Below the pieces are notes generated by a model that made no database searches, was not told where the DNA came from, and saw only the letters and a program-made list of their open reading frames with translations. Source: Eurosta solidaginis (taxonomy: Eukaryota; Arthropoda; Insecta; Diptera; Tephritidae). From it: a DNA stretch of 64,000 nucleotides. Location of the stretch: assembly GCF_040869045.1 (NCBI RefSeq), contig NC_090321.1, forward strand, positions 90,130,603 to 90,194,602. The letters run 5' to 3'. Every line of letters starts with the position of its first letter. Within the stretch, counting starts at the first letter, position 1. Of the stretch, positions 1-9,618 are shown piece by piece. Made by a program: the position numbers and the translations under genes.

Positions 1-1106
1 CCGCTTGGTAGTTACTGGGCAGAACAGCTATTCGGATACCCCTAAGGGCTTCCGAATAGCTCTGCTGCCTTGGTGCCATCTCAGCGGGTACCCCAGTTGC
101 CCTGGCTTGATTCTCCCTGCCCGTGGGTGCAGTGTTCCTGGGAGCTTGGGCCCGTTGCCTCTTTGAACTTGGAGTTTCCTCCGGCGTAATTTGCCCGATC
201 CTGCGCTTTTCAGCGGGAGCGGGCGTATGCTGGTCAGCTGCCGCTGGCTGTGTTCTTCCTTCTTTGCTTCCTCTTTGAGCATTGGCTTTTCTTTGTCCGT
301 GGTCTGGTTCATGCCTGCGCTCATCTGCACTGGCTCTTGTCTCCCTGGGCGACAGGCCTTCCTCGAGATATCGGAGATATCTTTTTACCCCAGCCCCACT
401 TAGTCCAAAGCGCCTCTTATCATCCAGCGCTCCTTGACTGCCCCGTGGTGGAAGTGCAGGTAGCCTGCCTGTTGTGTCTTCTGTTAGGCCGCTTCCATTC
501 CTCCGGGTTCCGCTCTTTACTTTTCCCTTCCTCGGACTTTCCATAGTTGCTCTGTGAGCTGCTACCTGAGTCATGCTCCGACGGTGAGCGCCTAGACTTA
601 CTCGTCCCTCTAGAGGGACTGCTAGGGTGGTGGTTTTCGTGCTTGGATGCACCGTCGTAGCCTCTCTTTGTCAGCTTTTCTCGCTCTCCGGCAGTCAATT
701 CTTTTGCTTTCCCTTGCGACCCGCGCTGCGCAATGGAGGTACTGGGCCCTCCATGGATCGCGGGTTTGTTGCCTGCCGTCGCCTTCTGCTCTCCTTGTTT
801 ACCTTGCCCGCGCTGCTCACCAGTGGATAGGGGTCCACTGGCAATCGCGGGTTTCTCTGCTTCCTGGTTGGAATGCTCTTCGGGCCCGCGCTGCTCTCCT
901 TGGGTTTTGGTGTTGCCCTTGGGGTTCGCGGTTTTAAGAGCCGGTTCTCTGTATACTCCAGTGCTTGTGGAGGGGGATTCATCCCTCTGATGCTCTAAGA
1001 AGAGCATTGCCTCCTCTCTCGTTAGGCTGTCCAGGAATTGCCTGGAGTACGTGCGTGGCCTACCGCTTCTCTGCCCGCTGCTCTTCTTGGAGCCCGTTTT
1101 TTTCGT
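1..1106 (-). pseudogene. Retroelement ORF1/gag-like remnant
   Basis: The minus strand is open from about 1105 down to a stop near 420, and a second frame is open from 330 to 28. The predicted protein is very polar and low in complexity, rich in Gly, Gln, Lys, Ser and Glu. A methionine lies at 1007, but the frame stays open upstream of it to where LINE-tail sequence begins at about 1107, so the true start is lost. GC content is much higher than in the surrounding DNA. Composition fits the N-terminal nucleic-acid-binding ORF of a non-LTR retrotransposon, but I see no zinc knuckle or other diagnostic motif. It could also be a fragment of another repeat; the assignment is inference. Confidence 0.35.
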
Positions 1107-1675
1107 TGTATATTTATTTAATTTAATCTAATCTATTTATTTATTTAATCTTGAAAGTGTTACATTTCTTACAGACTAATTACAAATGTAGGCAAATACC
1201 AACTAACTTGACTGGTCATTAAGTAGCATTTTAAACCTATTTTCACAAAAGGAGAAATCCAAAACTGAAGATTTCGGAAGCAAATTAAACTCTTTAAGAG
1301 CTCTGACAACAGGAGCATTGGCAGCATAATTAGTCCTCGCCAGCCCCACATAAAATGTGGCATGATTCCTTAAACAAATATTAGGAATAACAAAGAAAAT
1401 ACGTTCAAGTAAAAAGGGGCAGTCCACCACCCCAGATATCAAATTAAAAATGAAAGTTAGAGATAAGAAGGTTCTCCTACAATTTAGTGTCTTAAGACCG
1501 ATAAGCAAACATCTAGACTCATAAGCGGGAACCGGAAGTTCAAAATGAAGGGGCCGCAGAGCATACTATAAAGATTTTCTGAACTCTCCAATCGACGAAT
1601 ATGACAGGAATAATACGGACGCCAAATAAAATCAGCATATTCTAGTTTCGAGCGTACCAGTGAAGTAAAGAGTGT
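1107..1675 (-). mobile_element. 5'-truncated non-LTR retrotransposon, 3' end
   Basis: Near-identical to the 3' end of the LINE at 51321-53215 (compare 51380-51890). It encodes the last part of the same reverse-transcriptase ORF in broken frames on the minus strand. The TTTA-rich stretch at 1107-1155 is the AT-rich tail, so the element runs right to left. Similarity stops abruptly at about 1675, which is the 5' truncation point. Frames are shifted near 1570 and 1600 relative to the better copy, so this copy is dead. Confidence 0.8.
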
Positions 1676-1745
1676 GCTTTTATTGTTGTTGTTGATCGTT
1701 TTTTGTTGTTGTTCGTTTTTTTTGTTGTTGTTCATTTTTTTCTTA
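1676..1745. repeat. TTG/T-rich simple repeat
   Basis: Several runs of TTGTTGTTG alternate with T homopolymers directly next to the truncated LINE end. Such TTG runs are also the complement of the CAA tails of the other LINE family in this window, so this may be a tail remnant. Confidence 0.6.
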
Positions 1746-2138
1746 CGACAACTTGCTTGACGTGGCAAGCGTTGTTGTCAATGTTTTAATTTGGGGAACT
1801 GGGTTGGTCCGCCGCGGCAGAGCCCCTTGACGCGGTAAGGCCATGGCTACTCCCCAAGGTGGCCCGGTGTTGGGGAGGCGCCGTTATAATACAGCCGGTG
1901 TTGTGGACCTCCTGGCTGCAAACCAGTCCAATGGGCACGGTGACGCATGACACCCTGAACTAGGAGGTGACAGTTCCTGGTTCCCGATCGCATTCGACCA
2001 CATCTGTCAGGTGAGCGCGGTTGCCCCGCTCCCATCTGACCAATTAGTATCATATGCGATCGGCGTAAGCCCCTGCACCGCTACAAGGTGACTGTCTTCG
2101 CAGGAGTTTAATGATTATTGAAAAGGAACTTCCGATGA
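1746..2138. other. GC-richer unassigned segment
   Basis: About 390 bp of clearly GC-richer sequence. Short open frames exist (for example 2053-1847 on the minus strand) but show no recognisable domain. It may be an untranslated part of a non-LTR element. No host feature is seen here. Confidence 0.3.
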
Positions 2139-2264
2139 TATATGTGACCCGGCCTATGAAAAGGTGGCTTATAACTCAAAAAAAAAAAAAAAAAACAAAC
2201 AGCTGTTTCTCGCAATTTCTTTTTTGAGTCATAAGCCACCTTCCATAGGCCGTGTCACATATGT
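2139..2264. repeat. Hairpin repeat (inverted arms of about 45 bp)
   Basis: The arm at 2139-2184 is complementary to the arm at 2219-2264, with only a few mismatches; both contain the AAGGTGGCTTAT / ATAAGCCACCTT pair. A poly(A) run and a short loop separate them. This could be a small foldback or MITE, or an inverted pair of short repeats. Confidence 0.7.
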
Positions 2265-2724
2265 ATATAAAATATGTTCCGACATTAACTGAGGCTATAG
2301 GTCAACGTAATTTTTTCGCAACTTCCAGAATTTAACTATTTACGTAATATTTTAAGCAAACATTTTGTAACTTGAAACCAAATCTTAAACATTTTTGACC
2401 TCAAATAATTCAAGTTTTTTAAATTTATTTTTTTTTTTTAAACAAAAACAAAAAAAAAATTCAGTTACATGCAATTTTGTACATGTATTGTTATTTTCAA
2501 TTCCAGCACTGTACATATACCAAAATCTTCGAAAAAAGCAGCTTCGAAAAGTGGTTAGGGGCTTTGTGAATTGAGCTAACTATATATACTTCCGTAAAAA
2601 GATGTTTCACTGTTTTTTTTAGAAGAACCAGTCGAAAAAAATTGTTACTGACATATACATACATATATGTGTGAAATACTGAAGGGGCAGTGTCACGTCA
2701 ATTTCCAATTCTTTTAATTACTTC
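2265..2724 (+). other. AT-rich intronic/flanking DNA
   Basis: No gene is seen. The stretch from about 2547 is homologous to 26697-26743 and 27000-27110 in unit A, so the ancestral segment later copied into the tandem array starts near here. In the array copies this stretch is split by a SINE-like insertion. Confidence 0.5.
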
Positions 2725-2905
2725 CTTTGATACTGCAAAAGATTGGTGCCCAAAACACCCTTATCTAGCAATAGCATTAAGAACAAAATAAAAATGTATA
2801 TTATTTCGTGTAAAATAATAAATTTGTGTGTTTTCAACCCCATGATATAAGCCGGCAGGGAATAAACATTTTCAGTTTTCTCTGTGACTATAATTGGGAA
2901 CAATA
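2725..2905 (+). ncRNA. H/ACA-type snoRNA candidate
   Basis: A first hairpin (inner stem GGTG/CACC around 2745-2760) is followed by AGAACA at 2780-2785, which fits the ANANNA H box. A second hairpin follows: outer stem CCCCA at about 2838 with TTGGG at about 2894, inner stem CAGGG at 2856 with CTCTG at about 2881. Then comes ACA at 2900-2902, three bases before the proposed end. A related hairpin occurs at 3083-3156 with compensating stem changes. H/ACA RNAs guide pseudouridylation and bind dyskerin, and fly dyskerin genes host intronic snoRNAs, so the location is plausible. The spacer between hairpins is long, and the second hairpin could instead be a 5' hairpin followed by an H box (ACAATA). 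Target not identified. Confidence 0.4.
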
Positions 2906-3082
2906 ATTCTAATCCGATGTGTGTATATTTCGAAAAGCTGTCTCTGCTTGAAATAAAGATTTATTCAGACCATAGTTACTTATTATTAAAAATGTTAATA
3001 TTTCGAATCAACATCACAATAAAAATTATACATATGTACCATGAAAACACAAAACAAGTTTATCTATGTATATATTTACTCA

Positions 3083-3156
3083 ATACCCCATGACATAAGC
3101 CGGCAGGGCAAATATTTTTTATCGAGTTTTCCCTGTGACTACGATTGGGAACACAA
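3083..3156 (+). ncRNA. Second H/ACA-like hairpin (related copy)
   Basis: It repeats the hairpin of the preceding candidate: outer stem CCCCA/TTGGG, inner stem CAGGG/CCCTG, a shared pocket around ATAAGCCGG, and ACA at 3151-3153. Both copies are followed by CCGATGTGTGTAT, so the duplicated unit extends past the ACA. Copies persist in unit A (27750-27835) and, more decayed, in unit B (45218-45310). A matching 5' hairpin is not clear here, so the RNA ends are uncertain. Confidence 0.35.
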
Positions 3157-3322
3157 ATATTCTCCGATGTGTGTATGTGGCAAGATAATTTTATAGATTG
3201 CTCCAAAAATTGAATTTGGTGTACATTGCAATGCAAAATAAAATTTAAAAAATCGCTATTAACTATAGGGCTTAAGTTGTTTTATAATTGCATCAATTTG
3301 TTTTAAATTTTTTGTTGTCTAG

Positions 3323-4203
3323 GTGAATGCCGTTTGTTACGGTGCTAAGATTATGTTGCCTGGTGTATTGAGGTACGAAGATGGTATTGAGATTGATCAA
3401 GAAATTGTTATTGTAACAACAAAGGGTGAAGCAATTTGTTTAGCTGTAGCGCAAATGACTACAGCAACAATGGCATCGTGTGATCATGGTGTTGTGGCGA
3501 AAATCAAGCGAGTCATTATGGAAAGAGATACTTATCCACGTAAATGGGGCCTAGGGCCTAAAGCATCTGCAAAGAAAGCTCTGATTGCTTCAGGAAAACT
3601 AGACAAATATGGGCGTCCTAATGAGAACACTCCCAAGGAGTGGTTGACGGGCTTTGTCGATTACAATGCAAAGAAGCCAGCTGCAGCTCTTACACAACAA
3701 AGTGCAGTACCAACGAATGGTGCTAGTGCAGAGGATGGTAAAAAGGTACGAATCAGATTTCCCAAGTATTAACTCGATTTATATATGGGCTGTCCCTAAT
3801 CGTCCGGAATGTTCAATTTTTTTCCTATTTATTTAATTTAAATTGCTGCTTTTATTAATTTCACTTCTTGTAGCGTTATTATTTTACTTAATTCTGAACG
3901 ATGAATAACCTTTTTTTCTGGACAAATAGTCACTTTATAACTTATAATCGAAAAAAAACTTCCTTTTTTTTTCAGCGAAAACTGAGTGCGTCTAGCGAAG
4001 ATGAAAATATAAAGGCCGGAACGGAGGCTGTTAGTATTGAAAAGTCTGAAAAAAAGAAGAAGAAAAAACACAAAGCCGATAAAGAAGCACATGAAGAAAA
4101 TTCACAGGTCGTAGATACTGAAGAGACGGAAAAAACTGAAAGGAAAGAAAAGAAGAAGAAGAAGAAAAAAGATAAAGATAGGGAAAGAAGTGAGCAAGAG
4201 TAG
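3323..4203 (+). CDS. Nop60B: Dyskerin (H/ACA RNP pseudouridine synthase), last two exons
   Basis: Exon 3323-3745 (141 codons) follows a TCTAG acceptor and ends at AAAAG|GTACG. Exon 3976-4203 follows a pyrimidine tract and CAG, and ends at TAG; both junctions are phase 0. The first exon encodes the C-terminal PUA region of dyskerin: it begins [20 protein letters not shown], then [28 protein letters not shown]. The second exon encodes an acidic and lysine-rich tail with two KKKKKK-type clusters, the usual nuclear/nucleolar signal. Dyskerin is the catalytic subunit of H/ACA snoRNPs, modifying rRNA in the nucleolus; the PUA domain binds guide RNA. Exons for the catalytic TruB domain lie outside the window to the left, or across a TE-filled intron. 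This is the only copy here with an intact frame and tail, hence probably the functional locus. Gene symbol is the Drosophila name, by orthology. Confidence 0.93.
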
Positions 4204-4844
4204 TGACAGTTGTTAAGATATAATCACAATTCGTATTTTTTCGAGTTATTTTCACAATGCATTTCGTAGAGTATCCCATTTTATGCTTCAACTGAGCTGT
4301 AGTTTCTGTAGTTTACAATTTTTATTTTGTTTAATATTAATTTTTTTTTAATAACCTAAAGTTCCAGGAGGTTTAACCCTATACATATACATAAATATAT
4401 TTTTGTACGTATCGAACAAGTATGTACATCTTGAGGCGACCTCAGTTGAAATATTATGATAAAAATATTGTACTTGATATAAGGATAAAAATAAGTCGAG
4501 CTATTTTTTTAGTTTTCGAAATAAATATCCATGCCTTGGCTGATGTGAATATACTTAAATGTTTAATTTAGGGTTGTGTTACATTAGGGATGTTCTATAA
4601 AATATATATAAAAGAAGTTTACATGAAGGTATGAATAAAATGCGTTAATATTTTATATTTGGTTATTTTAGCAATGCAGGCTCAAAAATTATTTTTTTGG
4701 GTATGCGTAGTGGAACTTTTTTTTCCTGAGCCCAAATCTTATCGACAAATCGATGGCGCGATATAGGTTAACTTTCGTCCATACAAATCGACCCAGGTTA
4801 ATGTACGTATATAGGTACGTATTCCACTGAAAAAACACATCTAT
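4204..4844 (+). other. Dyskerin 3' UTR / downstream intron
   Basis: After the stop codon there is AT-rich sequence with AATAAA-type signals at 4519-4524 and near 4633. The short exons at 4945, 18686 and 18943 suggest that a longer transcript runs on through this region into the snoRNA introns. Confidence 0.45.
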
Positions 4845-4920
4845 TTCCATGATGAACAATTAACTTTCACCCTTAACTGAAACACTAAAGCAAACATTTA
4901 CAATCTAATCTTACCGAATT
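4845..4920 (+). ncRNA. Degenerate C/D snoRNA copy
   Basis: Box C (ATGATGA, 4849-4855) and D' (CTGA, 4877-4880) are kept, but the guide before D' reads TTTCACCCTTAA instead of TTTCGCCCCTAA. The second half and the D box have decayed (CCGA). It appears to be a decayed member of the tandem snoRNA family. Confidence 0.5.
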
Positions 4921-4944
4921 CAATAATATGAGTTAATTTTGCAG

Positions 4945-4998
4945 GTGGAGGAACATGAGCTGATTGTTGCTGTGTTAAGGAATTCACAGAAGGGAAAT
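4945..4998 (+). other. Small exon of the snoRNA host transcript
   Basis: A 54-nt segment between TTTTGCAG and AAAT|GTAAGT. It is conserved at 30180-30235 and 47016-47071 and, more diverged, at 18686-18742, always upstream of a C/D snoRNA. The frame is not kept between copies (54, 56, 56 and 57 nt), which fits a noncoding host exon. Confidence 0.6.
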
Positions 4999-5046
4999 GT
5001 AAGTATCAAAACTTACTAATGCTAATAAAATAAGTGAAACCCAGAT

Positions 5047-5126
5047 CCAAATGATGAAAACTTACTTTCGCCCCTAACTGAAACAAATTTAACTGTTGAT
5101 TGCGATTGATTGGTCTTACTGATGTC
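5047..5126 (+). ncRNA. C/D box snoRNA, copy 1
   Basis: Box C ATGATGA at 5051-5057, D' CTGA at 5078-5081, box D CTGA at 5119-5122. The guide before D' (ACTTTCGCCCCTAA) can pair for at least 10 bp with the universally conserved large-subunit rRNA segment GGGGCGAAAG. By the five-bases-upstream rule the target would be a G in GGGG. The guide before D (GATTGATTGGTCTTA) is unchanged in all intact copies; I could not place its target from memory. The Drosophila orthologue of this host gene is known to carry a cluster of related intronic C/D snoRNAs, which fits. Confidence 0.85.
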
Positions 5127-5192
5127 GCAATTATTCAATAACATATTTTCTTCTCTTTGATTTATTACTAATTTATAAAATTTATATATTAG

Positions 5193-5240
5193 GCGGAGCG
5201 GATTTCGATTGTTGGGTGTCTACTGTCTACTGTGGCCTTA
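5193..5240 (+). other. Small host-transcript exon (3' end lost)
   Basis: It starts after ATTAG with GCGGAGCGGATTT, as in 30431-30486 and 47267-47322. In those copies the exon ends at AAAAAA|GTAAGT; here the sequence diverges at about 5225 and no donor is seen. Confidence 0.45.
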
Positions 5241-5389
5241 GTACAATTACACATTTGCCACAATATATTGATATTGAAAAAAAAAAACGGGACTTAATAT
5301 AAAGTTGGTCTTTTCATTTACGATGTTGTTGTTGTAGCAGTGCTTTTCCCCACCTAACAGCCGCGACCGATCACAAATTGTCATCAATA

Positions 5390-7450
5390 TCCTCTAACGG
5401 GAGTCCAAGGAAACTTGCTGTTTCGACAGGGGTGGACCATAATGAAAGGGTCGTTAGAGGCGTTGGTTCCACATTACAATTAAAGAGATGGTTGGTGTCA
5501 TGCGGGGGCACATTGCAAGCGGGGCATACATTTTGTATGTCGGGGTTGATTCTGGATATGTAAGAGTTTAACCTGTCACAGTATCCAGAACGAAGTTGAG
5601 CCAGAGTGACTCGCGTTTCCCTGGGGAGTATGCGTTCCTCTTACGCAAGTTTTGGGTACTGTTCCCCGAGTACTGATTCACCGGGCAATTCTCGGCATAA
5701 AGGTCCGACGCCTGTTTGTGGAGTTCACCAAGCACCTGCTTGTGTTTTTCTTGCTTCATACGGCTGAGTTCTCAGTTGCCGTGTTTCCTCAAAATGCTTA
5801 CGGAAATGACTCCTTAAGTCTCTAGGCGGTGCTTGCTCAGATGTCTGTTGGGATGCCCAGGTTTCTGGGTATTCAACAGGAACTGTTTGGTTAGCATCTC
5901 ATTTCTCTCCCTGATGGGGAGTATTCTCGCCTCATTATGTAGATGGTGTTCTGGGGACATAAGAAGACAAGCCGTGGCGGTTCTGAGCGCAGTATTTTGG
6001 CAGGCCTATAGCTTCTTCCAGTGGGTAGTTTTTAGGCTTGGCGACCATATAGGGGACGCGTAGCACGCAAACGGCTGGCCAATTGCTTTGTATGTGGTAA
6101 TGAGCGTTTCTTTGTCTTTTCCCCAAGTACTGCCAGCAAGGGATTTGAGGACTTTATTACGGCTCTGGATTTTCGGAACAATTGCGGCTGCGTGCTCACC
6201 AAAATGTAGATCCTGATCAAACGTCACACCCAAGATTTTGGGGTGTAGGACAGTCGGTAGCGTAGTGCCATCGACGTGGATGTTCAAAATGGTCGACGTT
6301 TGGGACGTCCATGTTGTAAATAAGGTCGGGGAAGATTTAGTCGGTGATAGTGCCAAGTTTCGCGAGGCGAAAAGACTGGAGAGATCAGGGAGGTAGCCGT
6401 TTATTCTATTGCATAGCTCATCGATCTGTGGGCAGGAAACGAATGTGACTCCTTCCGGTGGTGAAGGTAGCTTAGATATGTAGAAATTAAACAAAAGTGG
6501 GGATAGGACACCACCCTGTGGCACCCCTTGTTTAATTCTCCTTGGTTTTGATGTTTCGTTTCTAAATTGCACCGATGCCTGCCGGCCACCCAGATAATTA
6601 GCGGACCACCTTTTAAAACATGGGGGAAGTGTAGACCCTTCCAGGTCTTGCAGTAACGAGCCATAGTTGACCGTATGAAAAGCTTTTGATAGGTCTAGCG
6701 CTACGAGTACTGTTCTATGGTGGGGGTTTTGATTTAAACCGCATTTTATCTGTGTGATAATGGCATTTAGCGCGGTGGTAGTGTTTTCTGAAGCCATGCT
6801 GATGACAGGCTAGCTGCAAATTTGCTTGGAAATAAGGGAGCAAATTGGCATCAAGCGTCTGCTACTGGCGATAGAAGAGATATCGGACGATACGACTGTC
6901 CTATGTTAGCTGTTTTACCAGGCTTTAGTAGCGGAACCACCTTGGCCATTTTCCATTTCTCTGGTATGACAAAGGTGGAAAGAGACAGGTTGAAGACATG
7001 CGCTAAATATTTGAAACCCTCTTTCCCCTAGGCTTTTAAGCATCGGCATGGCTATGCCGTCTGGGCCCACTGCTTTAGATGGTTTAGCGCGACCAATGGG
7101 ATCCTCAACCTCCTTAGCGGTGATGGTGATTGGTGACGCGCTGAATTCGTGTTTATGTGCGTGTCTGTTGGCCTCCGTCTATCTTTGTCGACCATAGAAT
7201 GCATTATATATTGTCGGCAGAAAGCGCTCGCGCATTTTTTCGCACCTGACAGCACTTTGTCGCCAAAGGCGATGGAAACTTTGTCATTGTGCCTAGACGG
7301 ATTCGATAGGGACTTTACAGTGGACCAAAGTTTACCTACACCGGCAAAGAGGTTACAACCGCTTAGGTGCTCCTCCCATTTCGCCCGCTTGTGTTCATCC
7401 ACAAGCAATCTGATGCGTTGGTTTATATCCCTTATTTGGGTGTCGCCGGG
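5390..7450 (-). pseudogene. LINE ORF2 reverse transcriptase, broken
   Basis: The longest open piece is 6797-6006 (263 aa), with RT motifs LVALDLSKAF, then KQGVPQGGVLSPLLFNFYI. Upstream pieces (7660-7052, then across a frameshift to about 6820) hold the RT N-terminal region (KAVGPDGIAMPMLKSL). Downstream (6010-5390) is the C-terminal region with an HPKILGVTFD segment and a cysteine/histidine cluster. The YADD catalytic box expected just after VTFVS is missing: VTFVS runs directly into CPQIDELCN (around 6435). The truncated copies at 33799 and 50606 keep SYADDCTI at that place, so this is a deletion of about 30-40 nt in this copy. Confidence 0.85.
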
Positions 7451-8525
7451 ATGGAGCTGTCTTATAAGGTCAGGTTCTCTCGCTAAACTTGCGGCCTCCG
7501 CCGGGAAGTGGAGCCGAATTTCGGGAATTCTACCGGCGGGAATGAAACGAGCTGAGGCGGATTCAATGACCTTGCGGAAAGCACGCTCCCCTTGGCAGGC
7601 ATCAGTCGGGATAGGGAGGGAGGGCAGCAAAGCGGTGTAAAGGATTTGTATTCGTCCCACTTTCCTTTTTTAAAGTTAATGAAAGTGCGTTTTTCTGCGA
7701 CGATGAAGTCGGCGGGACGCTCGAATGAAATAAGTATAGGCAGGTGGTCGGATGCCAATGTTACCATCTGCTGCCAGTTGACGCAATTTACGAGTTCTGC
7801 GCTCACCGGGATCGAGCTGTCTTATAAGGTCAAGTTCTCTCGCTAAACTTGCGGCCTCTGCCGGGAAGTGGGGCCGAATTTCGGGAATTCTACCGGCGGG
7901 AATGAAACGAGCCGAGGCGAAATCAATGACCTTGCGGAAAGCACGCTCCTCTTGGCGGGCATCAGTTGGGATAGGGAGGGCAGCAAAGCGGTTGTCTGTA
8001 AAGGATTTGTATTCGTCCCTCTCCTTTTTTAAAGTTAATGAAAGTGCGTTTTTCTGCGACGATGAAGTCGGCGGGACGCTCGAATGAAATAAGCATAGGC
8101 AGGTGGTCGGATGCCAATGTTACCATCGGCTGCCAGTTGACGCAGTTCACGAGTTCTGCGCTCTCCGGGATCGAGCTGTCTTATAAGGTCAAGTTCTCTC
8201 GCTAAACTTGCGGCCTCTGCCGGGAAGTGGGCCGAACTTCGGGAATTCTACCGGCGGGAATGAAAAGAGCCGAGGCGAAATCAATGACCTTGCGGAAAGC
8301 ACGCTCCTCTTGGCGGACATCAGTTGGGATAGGGAGGGCAGCAAAGCGGTTGTCTGTAAAGGATTTGTATTCGTCCCACTTTCCTTTTTTAAAGTTAATG
8401 AAAGTGCGTTTTTCTGCGACGATGAAGTCGGCGGGACGCTCGAGCGAAATAAGTATAGGCAGGTGGTCGGATGCCAATGTTATCATCGGCTGCCAGTTGA
8501 CGCAGTTCACGAGTTCTGCGCTCAC
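7446..8525. repeat. Tandem triplication, period about 359-360 bp, inside the LINE
   Basis: The marker GAGCTGTCTTATAAGGTCA occurs at 7454, 7814 and 8173. Each unit covers the end of the endonuclease and the start of the RT linker, so DHLPILISFERPADF-type peptides appear three times on the minus strand. The copies differ by point changes and small gaps (for example 7615-7640 against 7975-7990), so this is not a simple assembly stutter. Confidence 0.92.
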
Positions 8526-9067
8526 GATTGAAATATCCGGCGAACTGTGACAGCTTCCTACCATACGTTTGGGGGCGTCTCCGTTTATAGTGCAGAACGT
8601 CGTTTCTTCTATTTGATCCGCTAACATCTCACCCCTACTGTCCACCTGCAAGTTTGAATGCCATAGATCGTGATGGGCATTGAAATCGCCTAAGATAATG
8701 CGATTGTTTCCATTGAGTACGCCGCTGATATCAGGGCGGTATCCACTGGGGCAACAGGTGACAGGAGGGATGTAGATGTTGATGATTTCTAGATTTGCAT
8801 CGCCCGACCGGACAGATAATCCTTGACGTTCTAAGACACTGTCGCTGCGGTAGATGTCGGGATCAAATATATGATATTGCACAGTGTGGTGTTCTGTGTG
8901 GTTCTGTGGACATTATACCCAGAACAGGTCTGCAATGCAGATCTTGCTGTGAGTCTAGTCTCTTGAATCGCAGAAATGCGGATGTTGTGCCGCTTCATGA
9001 AGACGACTATCTCCGTGATCTTCCCAGTTAATCCAGTACAGTTTAACTGTAGAATTCTGAAGTGCAT
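8526..9067 (-). pseudogene. LINE AP-like endonuclease domain
   Basis: Minus-strand pieces 9067-8831 and 8882-8202 hold the N-terminal LQLNCTGLTGKI and IQETRL motifs, a central GDFNAHHDLW motif, then SPDISIVS and SDHLPI. These are the signature blocks of APE-type LINE endonucleases, which nick target DNA for reverse transcription. A frameshift near 8880 separates the first block from the rest. Confidence 0.85.
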
Positions 9068-9576
9068 AGGGTGGGGGGGGGGGGGGGGGGGGAGTAAGTG
9101 ACGGGTGACTACGCCTGGGTTGTGGAAGGCCAGAACGCGATTGCTGTTGAGGCCCTGGGACTAGACGTCCTTGGGTAGGCATTGGGGTACCCGGTGTATT
9201 TTGGTATGCGGCCTGGCAACATGGCGCACTGAAAACAGTCGGGGGATTGCCGTCGCGGAGACCAGAACATCTAGGAAAGTGCCACCGTCCATGGCAGAAG
9301 CTGCATTGGGCGGATGTCGCAAACGTATATATTCTGTGCTGGTAAACGGTGCAAAGGGAGGTAGGGACTAAGAGTCTCTTTCCCTGACCTACACAATTGC
9401 TGCCGGAAAAGAGGGGGAAGAAGACGGGGACAGGGGCTGATGCTCGGTATTGCTCCCGACTCTACTACGGAGATTGTAGGTATGAGTGGGAGCAGCCGTG
9501 TGAGTTGGTGGCACCGTGGGCGCGAGCAACAGCGGGTACTTGTTGTGGCTTGCTGAGCAGCGGGGCTGGTGGAAGG
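9068..9576 (-). pseudogene. LINE 5' region with zinc-binding motif
   Basis: Minus-strand reading around 9330-9270 gives QCSFCHGRWHFPRCSGL, a C-x2-C-x4-H-x3-C cluster seen upstream of the endonuclease in jockey-like elements, followed by a proline/glutamine-rich stretch. A run of 20 G (9073-9092) encodes a proline tract. Reading frames are interrupted. The region is cut at 9576 by a gypsy LTR. Confidence 0.6.
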
Positions 9577-9618
9577 TGTCATGAACGAACGATAGTTGAG
9601 AGAAGACTGAACTTTATT
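9577..9618 (-). repeat. Gypsy 3' LTR, distal piece
   Basis: Identical in sequence to the start of the right LTR (18111-18152) until the TIR-element insertion at about 9619. The rest of this LTR resumes at about 12280. Confidence 0.85.

Larger units (their letters stand above)
5325..9576 (-). mobile_element. Jockey-type non-LTR retrotransposon (3' part of a split copy)
   Basis: The element runs right to left and ends in GTTGTTGTTG on the plus strand (a CAA tail). Reading the minus strand: an ORF1-like part with a zinc-binding motif (about 9330-9270), an AP-type endonuclease (9067-8526), a linker amplified three times (8525-7446), reverse transcriptase (about 7450-6000) and a C-terminal region down to 5390. 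The 5' remainder lies at 18227-18340, beyond a gypsy insertion. Many frameshifts and the loss of the RT catalytic motif show that it is dead. The same family gives truncated copies at 32645-33799, 49470-50606, 42381-43321 and 61134-62198. Confidence 0.88.

Noticed and set aside
7149..7640. 163-aa plus-strand frame
   Set aside because: Antisense of the LINE ORF2; no domain.
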